A stretch of DNA of 64,000 bases from Scalesia atractyloides (GCA_947069175.1 CAMTDV010000017.1:46633137-46697136); one strand, 5' to 3'; positions 22,730-34,846 are shown, counted from the first letter of the stretch. The notes: generated from the letters alone by a model not told the origin. Numbers and translations are program-made.

Positions 22730-24340
22730 TTGTCTCGATATTCGTCTTTGCAGAATATTCAACTCTCGTTCAACAAGTTCCACAATACGTGCATTACGCT
22801 CGACAAGACTATTTATCCATCACTCGAAGCATTTGATAGTATTCTCAAGTTTATGGAGCGTATTCTTATTCACAAGGGAATAACGGAAAAGACGGTGGTT
22901 TATAGGTCGCACGTCTATAGATATTGGAATTATGCGGCAATGAATGATGATGATACAGTGATAAAATCAGTGGTTCGTGTTGGAGACGAGGATAAGGAGA
23001 TAACAGTGACAGAAGCTGACATTCGAAAAGTTCTAAACTTTAACGACGATAAAAATGATCCAATGCTCGATGAACGAATGGTGCAAGGTTGTTTCTGCAG
23101 AATGGGATACAAGGGGCACGTAAACGAATCTACCTTGAAGAAAGGGGGAGTTCCGAACCCTTACAAGTTTCTTATGCATGCAATTATTCACGCGTTCAGT
23201 TATCAAAAGGCTGGATTGGACGATGTTCAAGACTACATGGCTTGCATGGCCACAACGCTCATTTTAAACAAGAAATTCAACTATTCTAAGCTTGTGTTCA
23301 CGCATATGAAGAGTAATATGGGATCGAACAGGCTCGTGATGTATCCAAGATTCATACAGATGTTGATCGATGACAATTTCAAGAAGATTGCAAAAGATCC
23401 CAATGATATCGTATATCTCAGTCACATGGATGAAGTTACTGTGAAGAAGCTTATAACGTTTCAAAAGCAAGCTTCAGCGCCGATTGCAAAACCTTTGTTT
23501 GGTGCCACAGCTTCTGAAAATTACATTGCACCACTAGAGTACAAATGGCGAAAAGATGATAGTGGTGATGAAAAGGAAAGGAACGCTGAATTAGAATGGA
23601 TGTCAACATTCAAAGAAAAGCGCAGTGATTGGTTCCTTAAAAAGATAGTTGTTGAGGAAAAAAAGAAAACTTATGAAGCGACTCAATGTTTTAAGACTGG
23701 AAACTGTTCATTCCAAATCGCGGTATCAAGACGAACAAAAAGACTGGAGAAAAGGATAATACGTTGATTAGTAAGCGTCCTCGTGCAATGAGAAACATGT
23801 CCTTAATGCCTATCGAACAGGATTTCTATCCATTGTTTAAGTGGTGGCAAGTAGATCGTACGACATGTGAAGCAGTGATAGTGCTGAGGTTTGAAGATCA
23901 TTTGGATATCACTAAAGAAAGGGTTGAAATTTTTGGGACATAAGGATTAAGAGGGTATGGAGAACGATTCGAATACTAGACCGATGTGGCTAGTGAACTG
24001 CTCGAAGGAGGATATTAAATGTTTATTCTTTAGTAAGATATGCTATGAAGCGCGTGAGAAAGAACAAGCGATGCAGTATCAAAGGGTTGTAAATATTTGT
24101 TATGTGCATGGTGTGAATTCTGGAAGAATGTGGGAATCCAGTTGGATGGAACTAGAACGCAAAGAGTTTTTGAAAGAGGAGAAGCGTATTGAACATATTC
24201 ATGATATGGGTAGGGAGGCAAGAATCAGACGTTTTCAGTTCATGACTAAAGTGCCACCTACAGACCAAACGCCGATTCCGTCGCAAGAACGTAGAAAGAA
24301 ACCAATCAAGAACTTCTTTGGACGCGTTAGACAAAGATAG
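22730..24340 (+). pseudogene. Copia ORF3 (unknown function), copy B
   Basis: The first 345 codons are open (22730-23767), longer than in copy A, where a stop at 5834-5836 cuts the frame. Conserved N-terminal domain with YRSHVYRYWNYA and FCRMGYKGHV; a charged segment (KWRKDDSGDEKERN) follows. After a frameshift at about 23765 the C-terminal domain appears in other frames (KRPRAMRNM, MWLVNCSKEDI), ending at 24340. A stop near 23941 (ATAAGG) is private to this copy. As in copy A about 600 central codons are missing relative to the minus-strand element. No membrane segment is seen. The acceptor-like TTTGCAG at about 22747-22753 precedes the conserved domain. Confidence 0.75.
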
Positions 24341-24385
24341 AGCTTTGAAGACTGATCAAGACGAAGACGATCTCCAAGGGGAGTC

Positions 24386-24749
24386 TGTTAGTACATAATG
24401 TCTATGTCTTAGTCTTGGATCGAGTCTGTTTAGTTTGGGCTAGATTATGTCAACGTTTAAGGGTATTTATGTAAATACTATACAAGTTCGCACAGAACAT
24501 AATGTGAGAACAAGTTCGCCCGAACTTGTTGTGTGCCTTAGTTTGTCATTTGTAACTTTTGCAACTTTGTCACGACAGAGGCGAAGCTCTGCCCGATCAG
24601 GATCTTTCATGTATTTGGACTTTATGATCAATAAACAATACATAAACGAGTAATCTTTGCATATTTGATTAACACGTCACATAGTTTCCGCCTATATGAA
24701 TGTTAGATACCAAATTAGGTCCCTGTGCTAATCAAGGAGCGATCTAACA
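24386..24749 (+). repeat. Sirevirus-like LTR B (364 bp)
   Basis: Starts TGTTAGTACATAATG and ends GATCTAACA; polypurine tract CCAAGGGGAG at 24374-24383. It is 32 bp shorter than LTR A because the segment with the third palindrome half-site and the TATA box is missing, so its promoter is probably dead. Confidence 0.92.
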
Positions 24750-24751
24750 AG

Positions 24752-24764
24752 TGGTATCAGAGCC
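24752..24764 (+). other. Primer binding site (initiator tRNA-Met type)
   Basis: TGGTATCAGAGCC, a perfect match to the common copia primer site, lies two bases after LTR B. Confidence 0.9.
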
Positions 24765-25006
24765 ACGGATACTTGATTTGGTAAATCATTGCAAGATCTA
24801 CTCTTATTCTACTCATTTCTATCATTTTTCTTAACCTTTTCAAGAAAAACAATGAACCTACGGATAAAAGTTGCTAAATTTTGAATATGTCATGTAGATA
24901 CACTAAAGATAAACCCCTGAGAGTTTCAAGATCAAATTCAAACGAATTAATGTCAAAAAGTTGAAAAAACCATGTTTGGAAAACTCATTCTGGTCGAACA
25001 TGTAAT

Positions 25007-25318
25007 CAAGTTCGCTCGCACTTGATTAAAAATTCATCATTTTTAATCAAGTCCTTCCGAACTTGATTAAAAATTCATCATTTTTAATCAAGTTCGTCTG
25101 AACTTGATTAATTTCTTAAGAAATTTGATAAGTCTGCTCGAACTTAGTAGAAAATTCTTCAGTTTTTATCAAGTTCGCCCGAACTTGATTAAACTTTGTT
25201 GAGTCTCATCTACAAGTTCGCCCGAACTTGTTTGTTTCTCTTGAAATTTCTACAAGTTCGCCCGAACTTGTGTAAAATTGAATCTGATTTTCTCAAACTG
25301 CAAGTTCGCCCGAACTTG
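25007..25318 (+). repeat. Eight-copy palindrome array in the gag leader, second copy
   Basis: Counterpart of 7399-7708, with the same number and near-identical spacing. The first unit has a changed arm (CGCACTTG). The array ends 67 bp before the ATG at 25386. Confidence 0.92.
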
Positions 25319-25385
25319 TCAGTAGTCTAATCATTTTTCGAAGTTTGCGAACGTGTTTTTCAGTGATATTTGTCAGTTTTTCAAG

Positions 25386-25601
25386 ATGGAAGATCTTCAC
25401 AGTGTTTTATGATGGCTTCAACGTCAAATGCTCAAATGGTGAAACAAGTGAACATTTATAACGAGATGGGTACATCTGTGAAACCACCGAAACTCATGTA
25501 GATGGATGAGTACGAGGGGTGGAAAGAAAAGTTCACTAACTGGCTTCAAGCTACGTATTTTCACAGTTGGGTTGCAGTAGAGACTGGTTATACTTTGCCC
25601 A
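25386..25601 (+). pseudogene. Gag N-terminal stub, copy B
   Basis: ATG at 25386 (MEDLHS) with a one-base loss soon after (GTGTTTTATGATGG against GTGCTTTTATGACG in copy A) and a TAG at the PKLM position. It joins truncated LTR sequence at about 25602, at the same place as in copy A. Confidence 0.8.
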
Positions 25602-25843
25602 GTGAACTTGTACTACTATAAATAGTGTTCCTTAGTTTGTTTGTTTGTAACTTTTGCAACTTTGTCACGACAGAGGCGAAGCTCTGCCCCATCAGGATCT
25701 TTCATGTATTTGGTCTTTATGATCAAAAAACAACAATTAAACGATTAATCTTTGCATATTTGATTAACACGTCACATAGTTTCTGCCTATATGAACGTTA
25801 ATACCAAATTAGGTTCTTGTGCTAATCAAGGAGCGATCCAACA
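25602..25843 (+). repeat. 5'-truncated Sirevirus-like LTR B2
   Basis: Same truncated LTR as 7995-8235. It retains CTATAAATAG near 25617 and ends GATCCAACA. Confidence 0.88.
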
Positions 25844-26032
25844 ACAAGTAGTATGTTTGGTGGATTAAGTGATTTCGTAAGTCTGATTGTGTGCATAAGT
25901 GAGTTTTTTTATTTATACATGTTACACCCCAAAAGTGATTAAAGTGTAAAAGGGGGTTTGAGTATACTCACGGTTTGCAAAGCTTCCACAAATGTGAGTT
26001 GATGAGACTTGAAAGTTTGGACACCAAAGTTA
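25844..26032. other. Segment split by the solo LTR; possible outer gypsy LTR start
   Basis: No gene. TGTTACACCCCAAAAGTG at 25920 resembles a gypsy LTR 5' end. The sequence would continue at 29945 if the inserted LTR were removed. I could not find a matching target duplication for the outer element. Confidence 0.35.
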
Positions 26033-29000
26033 TGTAACACCGCAAAAACGTCGCAACGGAAATACAAACGTAGTGGTGACGGAAGTTGGTGCCCATAAAT
26101 GTCTTAGTGGACGATGCATCGTTAATTTTGGACATATTACTTAATTAGATTAAAAGTTTAAACTTAAACCACAACTACAACATAGTTAAGTTGTCTTGAT
26201 CCTTATGGATCCTAATACAGTCGGTCCCAAATAAGTTTTAAAAGTTGTCCAAAGTTTATTATTAAACGAAACATGCATCACAACCACCAGATTCGCCAAA
26301 GGTTCCCGAAGCCGAACTTATGTACCTGAAGAACACATTAAAATCAAGTGTCAACACAAAGGATGGTGAGTTCACGTATTTTCCAAATTATAGTTATTTT
26401 GATCCAAGGAAAACTTTCATATTATGTGTTTATAAATAAAACATCCATATAAATTTTAGAAAGTCTATTTAATTTCCTTTATAAAAATCCAAGGGTCAGT
26501 CATCACCAGCATTTCCTAAACCATGGAGATATCCCCGACTTGTTCCCAAGGTTTACACATATTAAATTAATAGCATCAAATATTCGGATTTGTAAGTTTG
26601 CAAGACTTTACGAGCTACATATCTACTAGAAGGTATAATCAAAGTTAGACTCACTACAGAATATCAATTCGTCGCTTGACTGACACGAAGCTACCGGTCA
26701 CGACGGGGTGGTCAACCCGATAGATCTATCAACAATTCCACGCATAATATTAATGATTAAACGACAAAACTTGATTAAGAGCCCGCAATGGGTCTCTTAT
26801 ATTATGCTTGCCTCACGTACAATACATATATCCTACTAAAATGAAAAATTTAATATTTAACGAGTTGTACGAATCCCCGACGTCCCCACTGAAACGTAAG
26901 CCTAATCCCGATACATACTCTCTTGAGACCGGGCCAATTCGTCAAAACTTTAGATTTAAGCAATTATAAATCTACATGGTCGTTTTATCCCCAAAACTTC
27001 GTAACAATGCCCGTTTTCTCCCCGAAACATATTTATATCAAAACCATACCATGAAAATATATATTCAAATTTTAATAAAAGGTATATTTTATGCAAAAAT
27101 GTATATTAATCCTTTTAAGGTGTGTTCTTCCCCCAAAACAGTTATAAAACAGTAAAAAGAGGGGCGTAGTGACACTCACCTTTGGGTGCGTAATTAAATT
27201 AGTGCAATCCCTTAATTTGATTCTACGCGTCCTAATATACGTAGGAACGATTTATCAAACAATATATTACAAAAATTCCTAAGTTTGTCCCATACTTAGA
27301 ATGTTCACATAACTTTGAGATTTCTCGAAAAGTCGTTATTTTTTATTATGTTGGCATATTCATATATATATATATATGAGTTCATATATATATATTTTAA
27401 GATTTTGCGACTTGAACGATTTTATTGGTGACCTTATTGTTATATCGGTTAACATTCCCGTTTATAAGTACTATATATCTATGATTTGTGCGTCGTAATA
27501 TATATACATAAACGTGCACATATACACAATATCATAACACGTAAAACCTCGTTAACTCATACACTTTATCATTTTTAAAGCATGCATACATGAAATAACT
27601 TATTAAGTTAACCTATGTATCAATTTTCATGCTCGACAAATAAGTTACACATTTAACGCGATTTTACCGATTCTACCGTTTTAATCATACAAGCGTACAT
27701 GCATAGACTTAATTCTCGTTATCATTTCAACACTTAGCATATTATCATATTCTCATATTTAAATCACATAACATATTTAAACACACAAGGTTCACCCATG
27801 AACAACCCATTCTAGTGTACATTGAAAAATGCGTATTTTAGTGATTCAGTAACGTTTTCGGGTGTCGGAAGTCACATATGACCTACCAAACACCAAATAA
27901 ACTTAATATAAGTTAAAATACTAATATTTATATCAAAAATATCAGTTTAGTTACTGATCTAAAATAGTTTCGTAAAAACCTCTTAAAATGCGATTTTTAC
28001 CGTTTTTACCGCATAGTTTTGCGTCAAACGTTACCATAACCATCCAAACTCGAAACGACTTCATATTTTAACACAATACATTTTATTCAATGATTAAAAT
28101 GATGGTTATAATCAGATTATTGCAGTTTTTGTGTAGGTCACATAAATCATGCAATTTCACACATTTTATAACTTTCAAGCACAATGTACTACATGCAAAG
28201 CTAGTAAACTTCATGACAAGTTTCATACTACTTTAACACATGAGTAACCTTATTTTTAAGGTGTATAATCTGATCAAAAGTCATATTGATCATAACATCA
28301 TTTATTCATCACTTCATGTACATACACCCACATGCATGACTAGGTACAAGCACTTCATGCACTTACATTATGTCTTCATCATTTTGTATGAACTAATATG
28401 CATCTAAACATATATTTATTTCATGTTCATATAATCCATGACATTCAAATCTTCATATGATCATCATCTCATCATTAGACATAAATGCATGCATCACATT
28501 CTTGCACATTTAAGAACTAGTAACAAAACTCATGTGCATAAATACACATATACATACATACGAAACATGCATATATACATACATACTTCCAAATATCACT
28601 TTTCATATATTCTTCCCTAATCATATGAAACTTTTTACAAAAACCTTTTTAGAACTTTCCAAGATCACATACACATCACATCTCAACATCTTATCATGCA
28701 AGATTTTATCTAATAATCAAAACTCAAATCTCATATACATATTTACATATGTACGGCCACATATACATACACCCACTTATCCATTTTCATTTTCTTTGAA
28801 AACTCATTTGTTATTGTTTTTAAGTTAGTGTTTATGTCCAAAAACTTCCATAATTATCAAAAAACAAGAACGTAGATTTTTAAAGTAAAGTTATACCTTC
28901 AAGATTCTAGTGGGTTTTTTATTAAGATGATGAGATGAAGCTTGGTTTTAGTTTGAAATTCCTTGAAAACACCTTTGATCCTTCAAAAACACTTGAAATG

Positions 29001-29939
29001 GGATTGTATGAACATGGATTCTTCAAGATCTTCAAAGTTTGAAGGTGTAGTGTGTGCGGTGTGTGTGTGTTTTGGCCGAGATATGCAAGAGAGAGAGTGA
29101 GTTGATTATGTTTTGATTATTTTCTTGGATTATGCAAGATTTAAGAAGATTTTGTGAAAAGGGTAATCATTATTCAAGTTTACAAGGCCAACACATGGAG
29201 GAGAGATGAGAGATGACACCTCCATGCTTATCTTGTATATACACACCTCACACGCATATATAGATATACACAACATATATTGGGCAAAACTGGTATTTAA
29301 CTGAATACCGCGTATTTTATCTAGCGTTTTAACCTCGTTTTAACGCGTTTAAATCATTTTCAACGCTTTATAAAAATAAACTCACTAAAATATTACTGAT
29401 CAATATTTTATTTGCCTGGACCGGCTTCGTTGTCGGTATTGGCAGTATGCGCGCTGTTCTACGAAGTACGCGCTTAAATTCGCAAAATAGGGATTTTAAG
29501 CGTCTAAATTTATTTTTATCATTCTATAAAAATAAACTTGTCAAATTATTACTATAATAATTATTGGTTGCCCTGGACTGGTTGTGTTGACAGTATTTTG
29601 TCAGATACGTGCAGTACGCGCTTAAACTCGAAAAATAGAGTTTCTTAGCATTTTAAATTATTTTTCCTCACGATTATGATTAAATATATTATTTCAATCA
29701 TAACGGTCTATTTTTAGGATTTTAACATTATTCGGCAGTCACCGACATTCGTTTCGTATTCTAACCGTTACGCAATAAGCGTTTATCTTAATATTGCCAA
29801 CATAATTTTTATCAAACTTTGGATTTACCAACACATCAAATATCATATATAAACATCATAAATAATTAAATACGGCCTTTTATTCATTCATGACACGTGT
29901 TACATTTGTACGGTACAACCTAAATAGTCGGGTGTCACA
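26033..29939 (+). mobile_element. Solo LTR, 3.9 kb, gypsy-type termini
   Basis: Starts TGTAACACC and ends GGGTGTCACA, with inverted TGTAACAC/GTGTCACA ends. It is flanked by perfect 5-bp repeats AGTTA (26028-26032 and 29940-29944), so it is one insertion. It contains no gag, pol, primer site or long frame, which fits a solo LTR from LTR-LTR recombination. TGTAACACC ends are typical of several plant Ty3/gypsy lineages; the exact lineage is not determined. The interior is AT-rich with short TA runs near 27365 and repeated ATACATACA-type stretches (28530-28770). Confidence 0.8.
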
Positions 29940-29944
29940 AGTTA

Positions 29945-30198
29945 CCCTACAATGGGGAAAACGAAGGTATGTGAATTCATGGAATTGATGATGGATAATA
30001 AAAGTATGTATACAAGGAAAATTAAATCTTTTCTAGACACTCAATTTGGACACTATGTTTTGGTGTGTTTTCATGGGTACCAAATCACCCATTAGAATCC
30101 AATTTGAAGAATCAAGAACAAGGATGGTATCTACCATAACTCATAATAGTCAACCATGATTCGGTTGATATTATGGTTTGGTTTGTATGGTATATGTA

Positions 30199-30257
<59 letters not shown>

Positions 30258-31390
30258 AGTTAGTAGTCCAATATTAGGTTAGTCATGCACGATCATGTAA
30301 AGGTAGGATTAAAATCCCTTAACCTTGTGAATTCACCAACGCACAAAATCATCACAAGGATGATTTCGGATGGTCATGAATCTAAGAACAAGAATAAAAT
30401 ACTCGAATTTACCAAGACAACCAAGTGAGTTAAACTAGACGAGTGCATTTCAAACATGGATAATGTTTGAAGACCTGGTGTAGTTTGTTCACTTTGTTTA
30501 CTTGAAATTTGTTTGGTGATTTAAGGTGTGAACTAACTAATTATCTAGGTAATCAAGTGAGGTAGGTGGAGTCATAGTTGTAGAACCTAAGTCCCATTGT
30601 TCACACCTTTAACCATAACACAAATCCTTCAACATTGAAGGTTGAAGTATTGGTTGGGTTTTTACTCACATAGAGACCACTTGGATTTTTTGAAACATAA
30701 AGTAAGGAGGCATATGAACCTCATACTTACTGAAGTAAACCTCAACTCAAGTCCCTCATCATGGGAACTTGGTTTGCTACAATACACTACAAGAAAACAT
30801 TTGTACAAGATGAATGTATAAAACCTTTGTTAAAAAATAATTTAAACCAATTTTGGATCTAAAAAATGGTGATGTACCACCTTTGTTTACCTTAGTAAAC
30901 ATTAGGTAACATCCCTAGAGGTTATCCAAGTGGTTCAGAGAAGAAAAACAAGAGAAAATGAATAAGGAAGTGCCTTGAAAGCTCAGTTTGAACACTTGAA
31001 ACTTTTTGCTCAGACTTTGGAGAATTTCTGAGATTGGTGTTAATGAAGGGTTGTGGAAAGTGAAAACATGTTAGAGGAGGCTTGGATTATAGTGGGGGAT
31101 TAGGGTTTGAGTTTAAAGAAGGTTGGAAGGTGATTGAGGAAGAAAACAGATGGAAAGAGGGTCTAATCCGCGAGCTAAACAACATTCTGCCCATCAGACA
31201 TGGCTTGCGTGTAACATTTGCATAAATCGGGTCTTCAAAACCCGCTCCGTTTTGTAATCAAGTATCAAGATATAAAAGTTACATTAAATATTTATGATTA
31301 TTTTGAGTTAAGACGATACATAATTAATAAATAAACTAAACTATAAAAATTATATGTGATAAAAAGTTAAAATAAAATAAATAAAAAAAT
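29945..31390. other. Noncoding stretch, probably old LTR sequence
   Basis: No gene recognised. It contains a TA microsatellite (30202-30252) and otherwise unremarkable AT-rich sequence. It may continue the outer LTR that starts at 25920. Confidence 0.3.
30202..30252. repeat. (TA)n microsatellite
   Basis: About 25 uninterrupted TA units. Confidence 0.95.
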
Positions 31391-31397
31391 AATGAAG

Positions 31398-31475
31398 CTG
31401 CCGGGAGTCGAACCCGGGTCAGCCAAGACACCCTCCAACAACTTATCACTCACTCCCTAGACCACTCCGCCACAT
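31398..31475 (-). repeat. tRNA-like module, minus strand
   Basis: The reverse strand reads GGCGGAGTGGTCTAGGGAG (A-box-like, as in class II tRNAs), then GACCCGGGTTCGACTCCCGG (a full T arm with B box). The middle does not fold as a proper anticodon arm, so it is a tRNA-derived piece rather than a working tRNA gene. A similar module lies at 54683-54770. Confidence 0.6.
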
Positions 31476-32300
31476 TGTGTTTTCTGCTAACTCTAGGAAC
31501 ACAAATGAATCTTATACACAAACTCAGTTATAACCGATGGCGCCATCTGAGAAACGGTAATCGGCAAACCAAGCGTCAAATCGTTGTTTATCTCACACAT
31601 TCAGTTTATAACCGATGCACGACGGTTTCTAATCAATCAGAAATTGATTAAACTTCAAGACTCATCATTGTTGATTCTTAAAACCGAAAAACCATCAAGT
31701 TCGGAATTACACAAGCTCCAGACCACTCTCGCGATTCAAAGAGATCATACCAATACTCCATTTCCTTTTCGTCGCATTTTCAGACCATCAGAGCGCCTAA
31801 AACAGCTCGCCGGAATTCTCTGCAAAAGTCGCCGGAAAACCGTATTCAACTCAAACCGGTAAAATACTTCTACTTTACGGTTTCAATCTATTGTTAGAAC
31901 CTTACTAACATTAACCCATCGCTCATAATCAACCACAGACGGCATTGCTGGACTTTCTGTGCTCGCCGGAAAACTCCTGAAATCGTCGGAAACTCGTTGA
32001 TTACCGGTATACACATTCCAACGTACTGATAATCAATACTCATTAGTTCAATTTCACATCTAATCCCTTAAACCTGTTTATAGATTCTCTCAGCCGAAGG
32101 TTTCAAAAACAGAGCCGACAAGTTTCGCCGGACTCTCTGAAGAAGACAAACTGTGCGGTATCTTCTTTCCCCAAACTTTTCGGTTCAATGCATTCAAACT
32201 GGACATCATGTTTATTAACTAAATTAATCACGAATCGGTTGTTTGATTGATGTTTGCGTTTATAATGAAGAAGACGAAGTTCAGTGATGACATAAGATTA
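31476..32300. other. LTR-like stretch with repeated CGCCGG words
   Basis: No gene. It shows repeated segments such as TCGCCGGAAAA followed by ACCGGTA (near 31805-31860, 31965-32010 and 32125), which suggests several degenerate internal repeats. Comparable CGCCGGAAAAC words occur at 55100-55170. Confidence 0.35.
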
Positions 32301-32310
32301 ATAAAAATCG

Positions 32311-32745
32311 AAATTATAAACGGGTTAGACACACAGTCCAGCGGTGGACTGTGTGCAAACAAAAACTATACACGTCCCGAGTTCGATCCCTGCTACATGC
32401 ACACCTTGTGTAATAAAATGCCTTTTTGATCAAAAAACTAAACCGGGTTAACTCAGATAGTCGTTAAGTATAATAAAAACCGAGATAATAACCGGGTTAG
32501 ACACACAGTCCAGCGGTGGACTGTGTGCAACATGAACTACACGTCGCGCGTTCGAAACCCGTCACGAGCACCGGTCCGATTGAATTAAAATGTTTTTGCA
32601 AATAAAGGAAATTCGGTTAAATCGAATTAGTGTATAAATATAATTAAAAACGAGATTAGTTCGGGTTAGACACGTAGCTCAGTTGGTAGAGCTGCGTGCA
32701 CGTGAACGGGAGGTCGCCGATTCGAATCTCACACGGCGCAAATTT
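32311..32745 (+). repeat. Three tandem ~170-bp units, each with a tRNA-like hairpin and B box
   Basis: The word GGGTTAGACAC recurs at 32322, 32494 and 32663 (steps 172 and 169). Each is followed by an extended D-arm-like hairpin and, about 30-40 bp on, a B-box-like TTCGA motif (GAGTTCGATCCC, GCGTTCGAAACCC, CGATTCGAATC). Units 1 and 2 have CACACAGTCCA-GCGG-TGGACTGTGTG, a perfect 11-bp stem. Unit 3 has different bases but pairs again (CACGTAGCTC with GAGCTGCGTG) and contains a canonical A box TAGCTCAGTTGGTAGAG. No complete cloverleaf is evident. Confidence 0.7.
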
Positions 32746-32749
32746 ATTC

Positions 32750-34841
32750 GCTGACCGAACCGGTCAACGGTCAACGCTAAAAAAATAATATTTTTTTTAT
32801 ATTTTATTTATTTAATTTAAATTTAAAAATCAATTAAAAATACTTAAAAATAACATTTTTAAAGATAGAAAATAGCTATAAACTCACAAAAATATATCTA
32901 AAAATTTCATTAAAATCCTTAATAAAATCCATCCATTTATTTTATTTTTCCATTATTATTTAGGTTAGTATTCCTCGTTGATCCGCTCATCTAAATCGTG
33001 CGCATCTCACCATCTCCAATCCAACGCACCCAATGTGAGTAAATCTTACAAATTCCCCGTTTTAATCACGTTTTGGGGTGTATCATGTGTCTTTGTATAT
33101 ATATATAATTACTAAACCATTGTGCATATATCATAACATGAACTTGTGTATTCAGTTTGTTGCTGTTAAGTAGTTATCATTGGATGCAATTTATTATTCA
33201 GTACATGCAATTTCATAGGCCGCCGCTCCCCATTTATGAGCGTTGAGCATGTTCCCCATTTCATTATGAGGTTGAACCTGGCGTGCCCACATACGATCGG
33301 CTCCGTTTGATTGAGCCTTGATCGCACAGACATTTTCATTTTCAGTAGTTTCATTTATGTTATTTACAGTATGATGTTGGTATGTTCATGTATGCTGCCA
33401 TGTGTTATTGTATGTTATAGTTGTGACTGCTATTTGCCATTACTTGATTATTTACAATTGCTCATCTATGATTATGCACAATTTTTCATTGATAAACTAA
33501 CCATAAAATCATTAACAAATGTTTATCTAATAAGGTTCACTCGCCAACATATGTTGACCCAAAAACTCCCATTTTACACATGATACAGGTGAAGCAGCTG
33601 CAGCTAGGAACACATAGGATTTGGACTAGAAGAATAAAACGATTTAGTGTTGGGATTGTTATGCTTGGTTTATTTCCTTTATATTGAATGAACATGTTTG
33701 GATATTTGAAAATGTAATTTTGACTTTATTAAATATGAAACATAATAGTAAATGTCATGAGCTTTGGTGATAACCCAATTATGCCCCGACTCTTATTCCG
33801 CTGCGGGTCGGGGTGTGACATTGCGGACCGTAAGCCTTATGTCTTGCAGTCCGTAAGGCATGTGGAATTTTAAAAAAAATCATTTTTGGCCCTTGATGTT
33901 TGGTAGTTTGTCTAATTAGACAATATCTTTAATATATTAAGCGTTTTAGGGCATGAATGAGCATGCGTAGAGTATGAATATGTATGAACAATATTCCGAG
34001 CATAAAATAAATCATAAGTATGATCCGGTTTTGCATATAAAACTTGTATTCGTGATTGATCGTTTATCATGTGTATAAGAATAAACAAGTATGAATAAAA
34101 TGAAATTTCCATTATGATCAATGTCTCGAGATTACAAGGATTGAAACAAAATACGAATACAAGCCTTCTAAAATGGAATGTACAATGTTACGGAATGTTA
34201 CACGTACACTAATTTAACTATCACTATATGCCCATCGCCTTCAACAACAATTACTTATACCTTCTGTTCCCTTACTCATCAATTTTTTAGCAAAGCCACA
34301 TCCTAATGCATATCCTGCATCCAAAGAGGAAGAAGATTCCAACGAACCGCATGAGCCTCCAATCCATACTATCATGTACAGAGATTCCTGTCGCTATTGG
34401 AACCTAAACCCTTCCGCAAAGTACCTATAAACCCAAGTAGCCTATAACTATATGAAATCCTTGTAAAATGATAGGTTTATAAGGAGAAACCCAAAAAGTA
34501 TGAGCCATGTGAGTTATAGGCCGTGAACTAGAGATTAACAAATGTAGAAGCTTAGAACATGATAGTTCCGCAAGAACTAGGTTTGGCTCGAGCCTGGTGA
34601 AAGTAGTAAATTTCTATTTATGTGGATTATATTTGACAACGTGTTGTACTATGTGTGATATGTGAACTTGTTATGGTAACTACTTGTTAATGAATAAAAC
34701 TTTGAAGTTGTATTTTCTTGAAATTATTGAAAATTATCGATAGAACGCCCTAAGTACTAGAATGACTAAGACTTTTACATTAGGACTTGACTACTTCAGT
34801 TGTCCTGAGAATACTTAAGTTTGAATAGTGGAACTCTTAGA
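32750..34841. other. No gene; probable gypsy LTR end near 33821
   Basis: AT-rich noncoding sequence. GGGTCGGGGTGTGACA ends at 33821 and looks like an LTR 3' terminus. Just after it, two related words (GGACCGTAAG and AGTCCGTAAGGC, 33825-33860) are repeated. Nothing else identifiable up to the minus-strand copia insertion. Confidence 0.3.
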
Positions 34842-34846
34842 CTTGA

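Larger units (their letters stand above)
8949..26557 (+). repeat. Unit 2 of a ~17.6 kb direct tandem duplication
   Basis: Window position 1 pairs with 16886, 3130 with 20107, 5087 with 22730, 7139 with 24749, 8424 with 26033 and 8948 with 26557, all in the same order and orientation. Unit 1 breaks off at 8948 in the middle of the gypsy LTR, whereas unit 2 continues smoothly past 26557. That is the pattern of a simple tandem duplication with its junction at 8948/8949. Both units share the same SINE, stop codons and LTR insertion, so these predate the duplication. Each unit also has private deletions. Confidence 0.8.

Noticed and set aside
22730..24340. A host gene
   Set aside because: It lies between pol and the 3' LTR in three elements and has the same order in both orientations, so it belongs to the retroelement.
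28438..28828. Short plus-strand frames inside the solo LTR
   Set aside because: Made of ATACATAC-type simple repeats, no homology suggested.
31398..31475. A genuine tRNA gene on the minus strand
   Set aside because: T arm and A box are present, but I cannot pair an acceptor stem or a proper anticodon arm, and a relative lies in another LTR copy.
32663..32745. A functional tRNA-Lys-like gene
   Set aside because: The A box is perfect, but the anticodon and T stems do not pair well and the unit is part of a tandem LTR-internal repeat.
25920..33821. One outer gypsy LTR from TGTTACACC (25920) to GTGTGACA (33821)
   Set aside because: Ends look plausible, but the flanking five bases do not match, so I list only the separate pieces.
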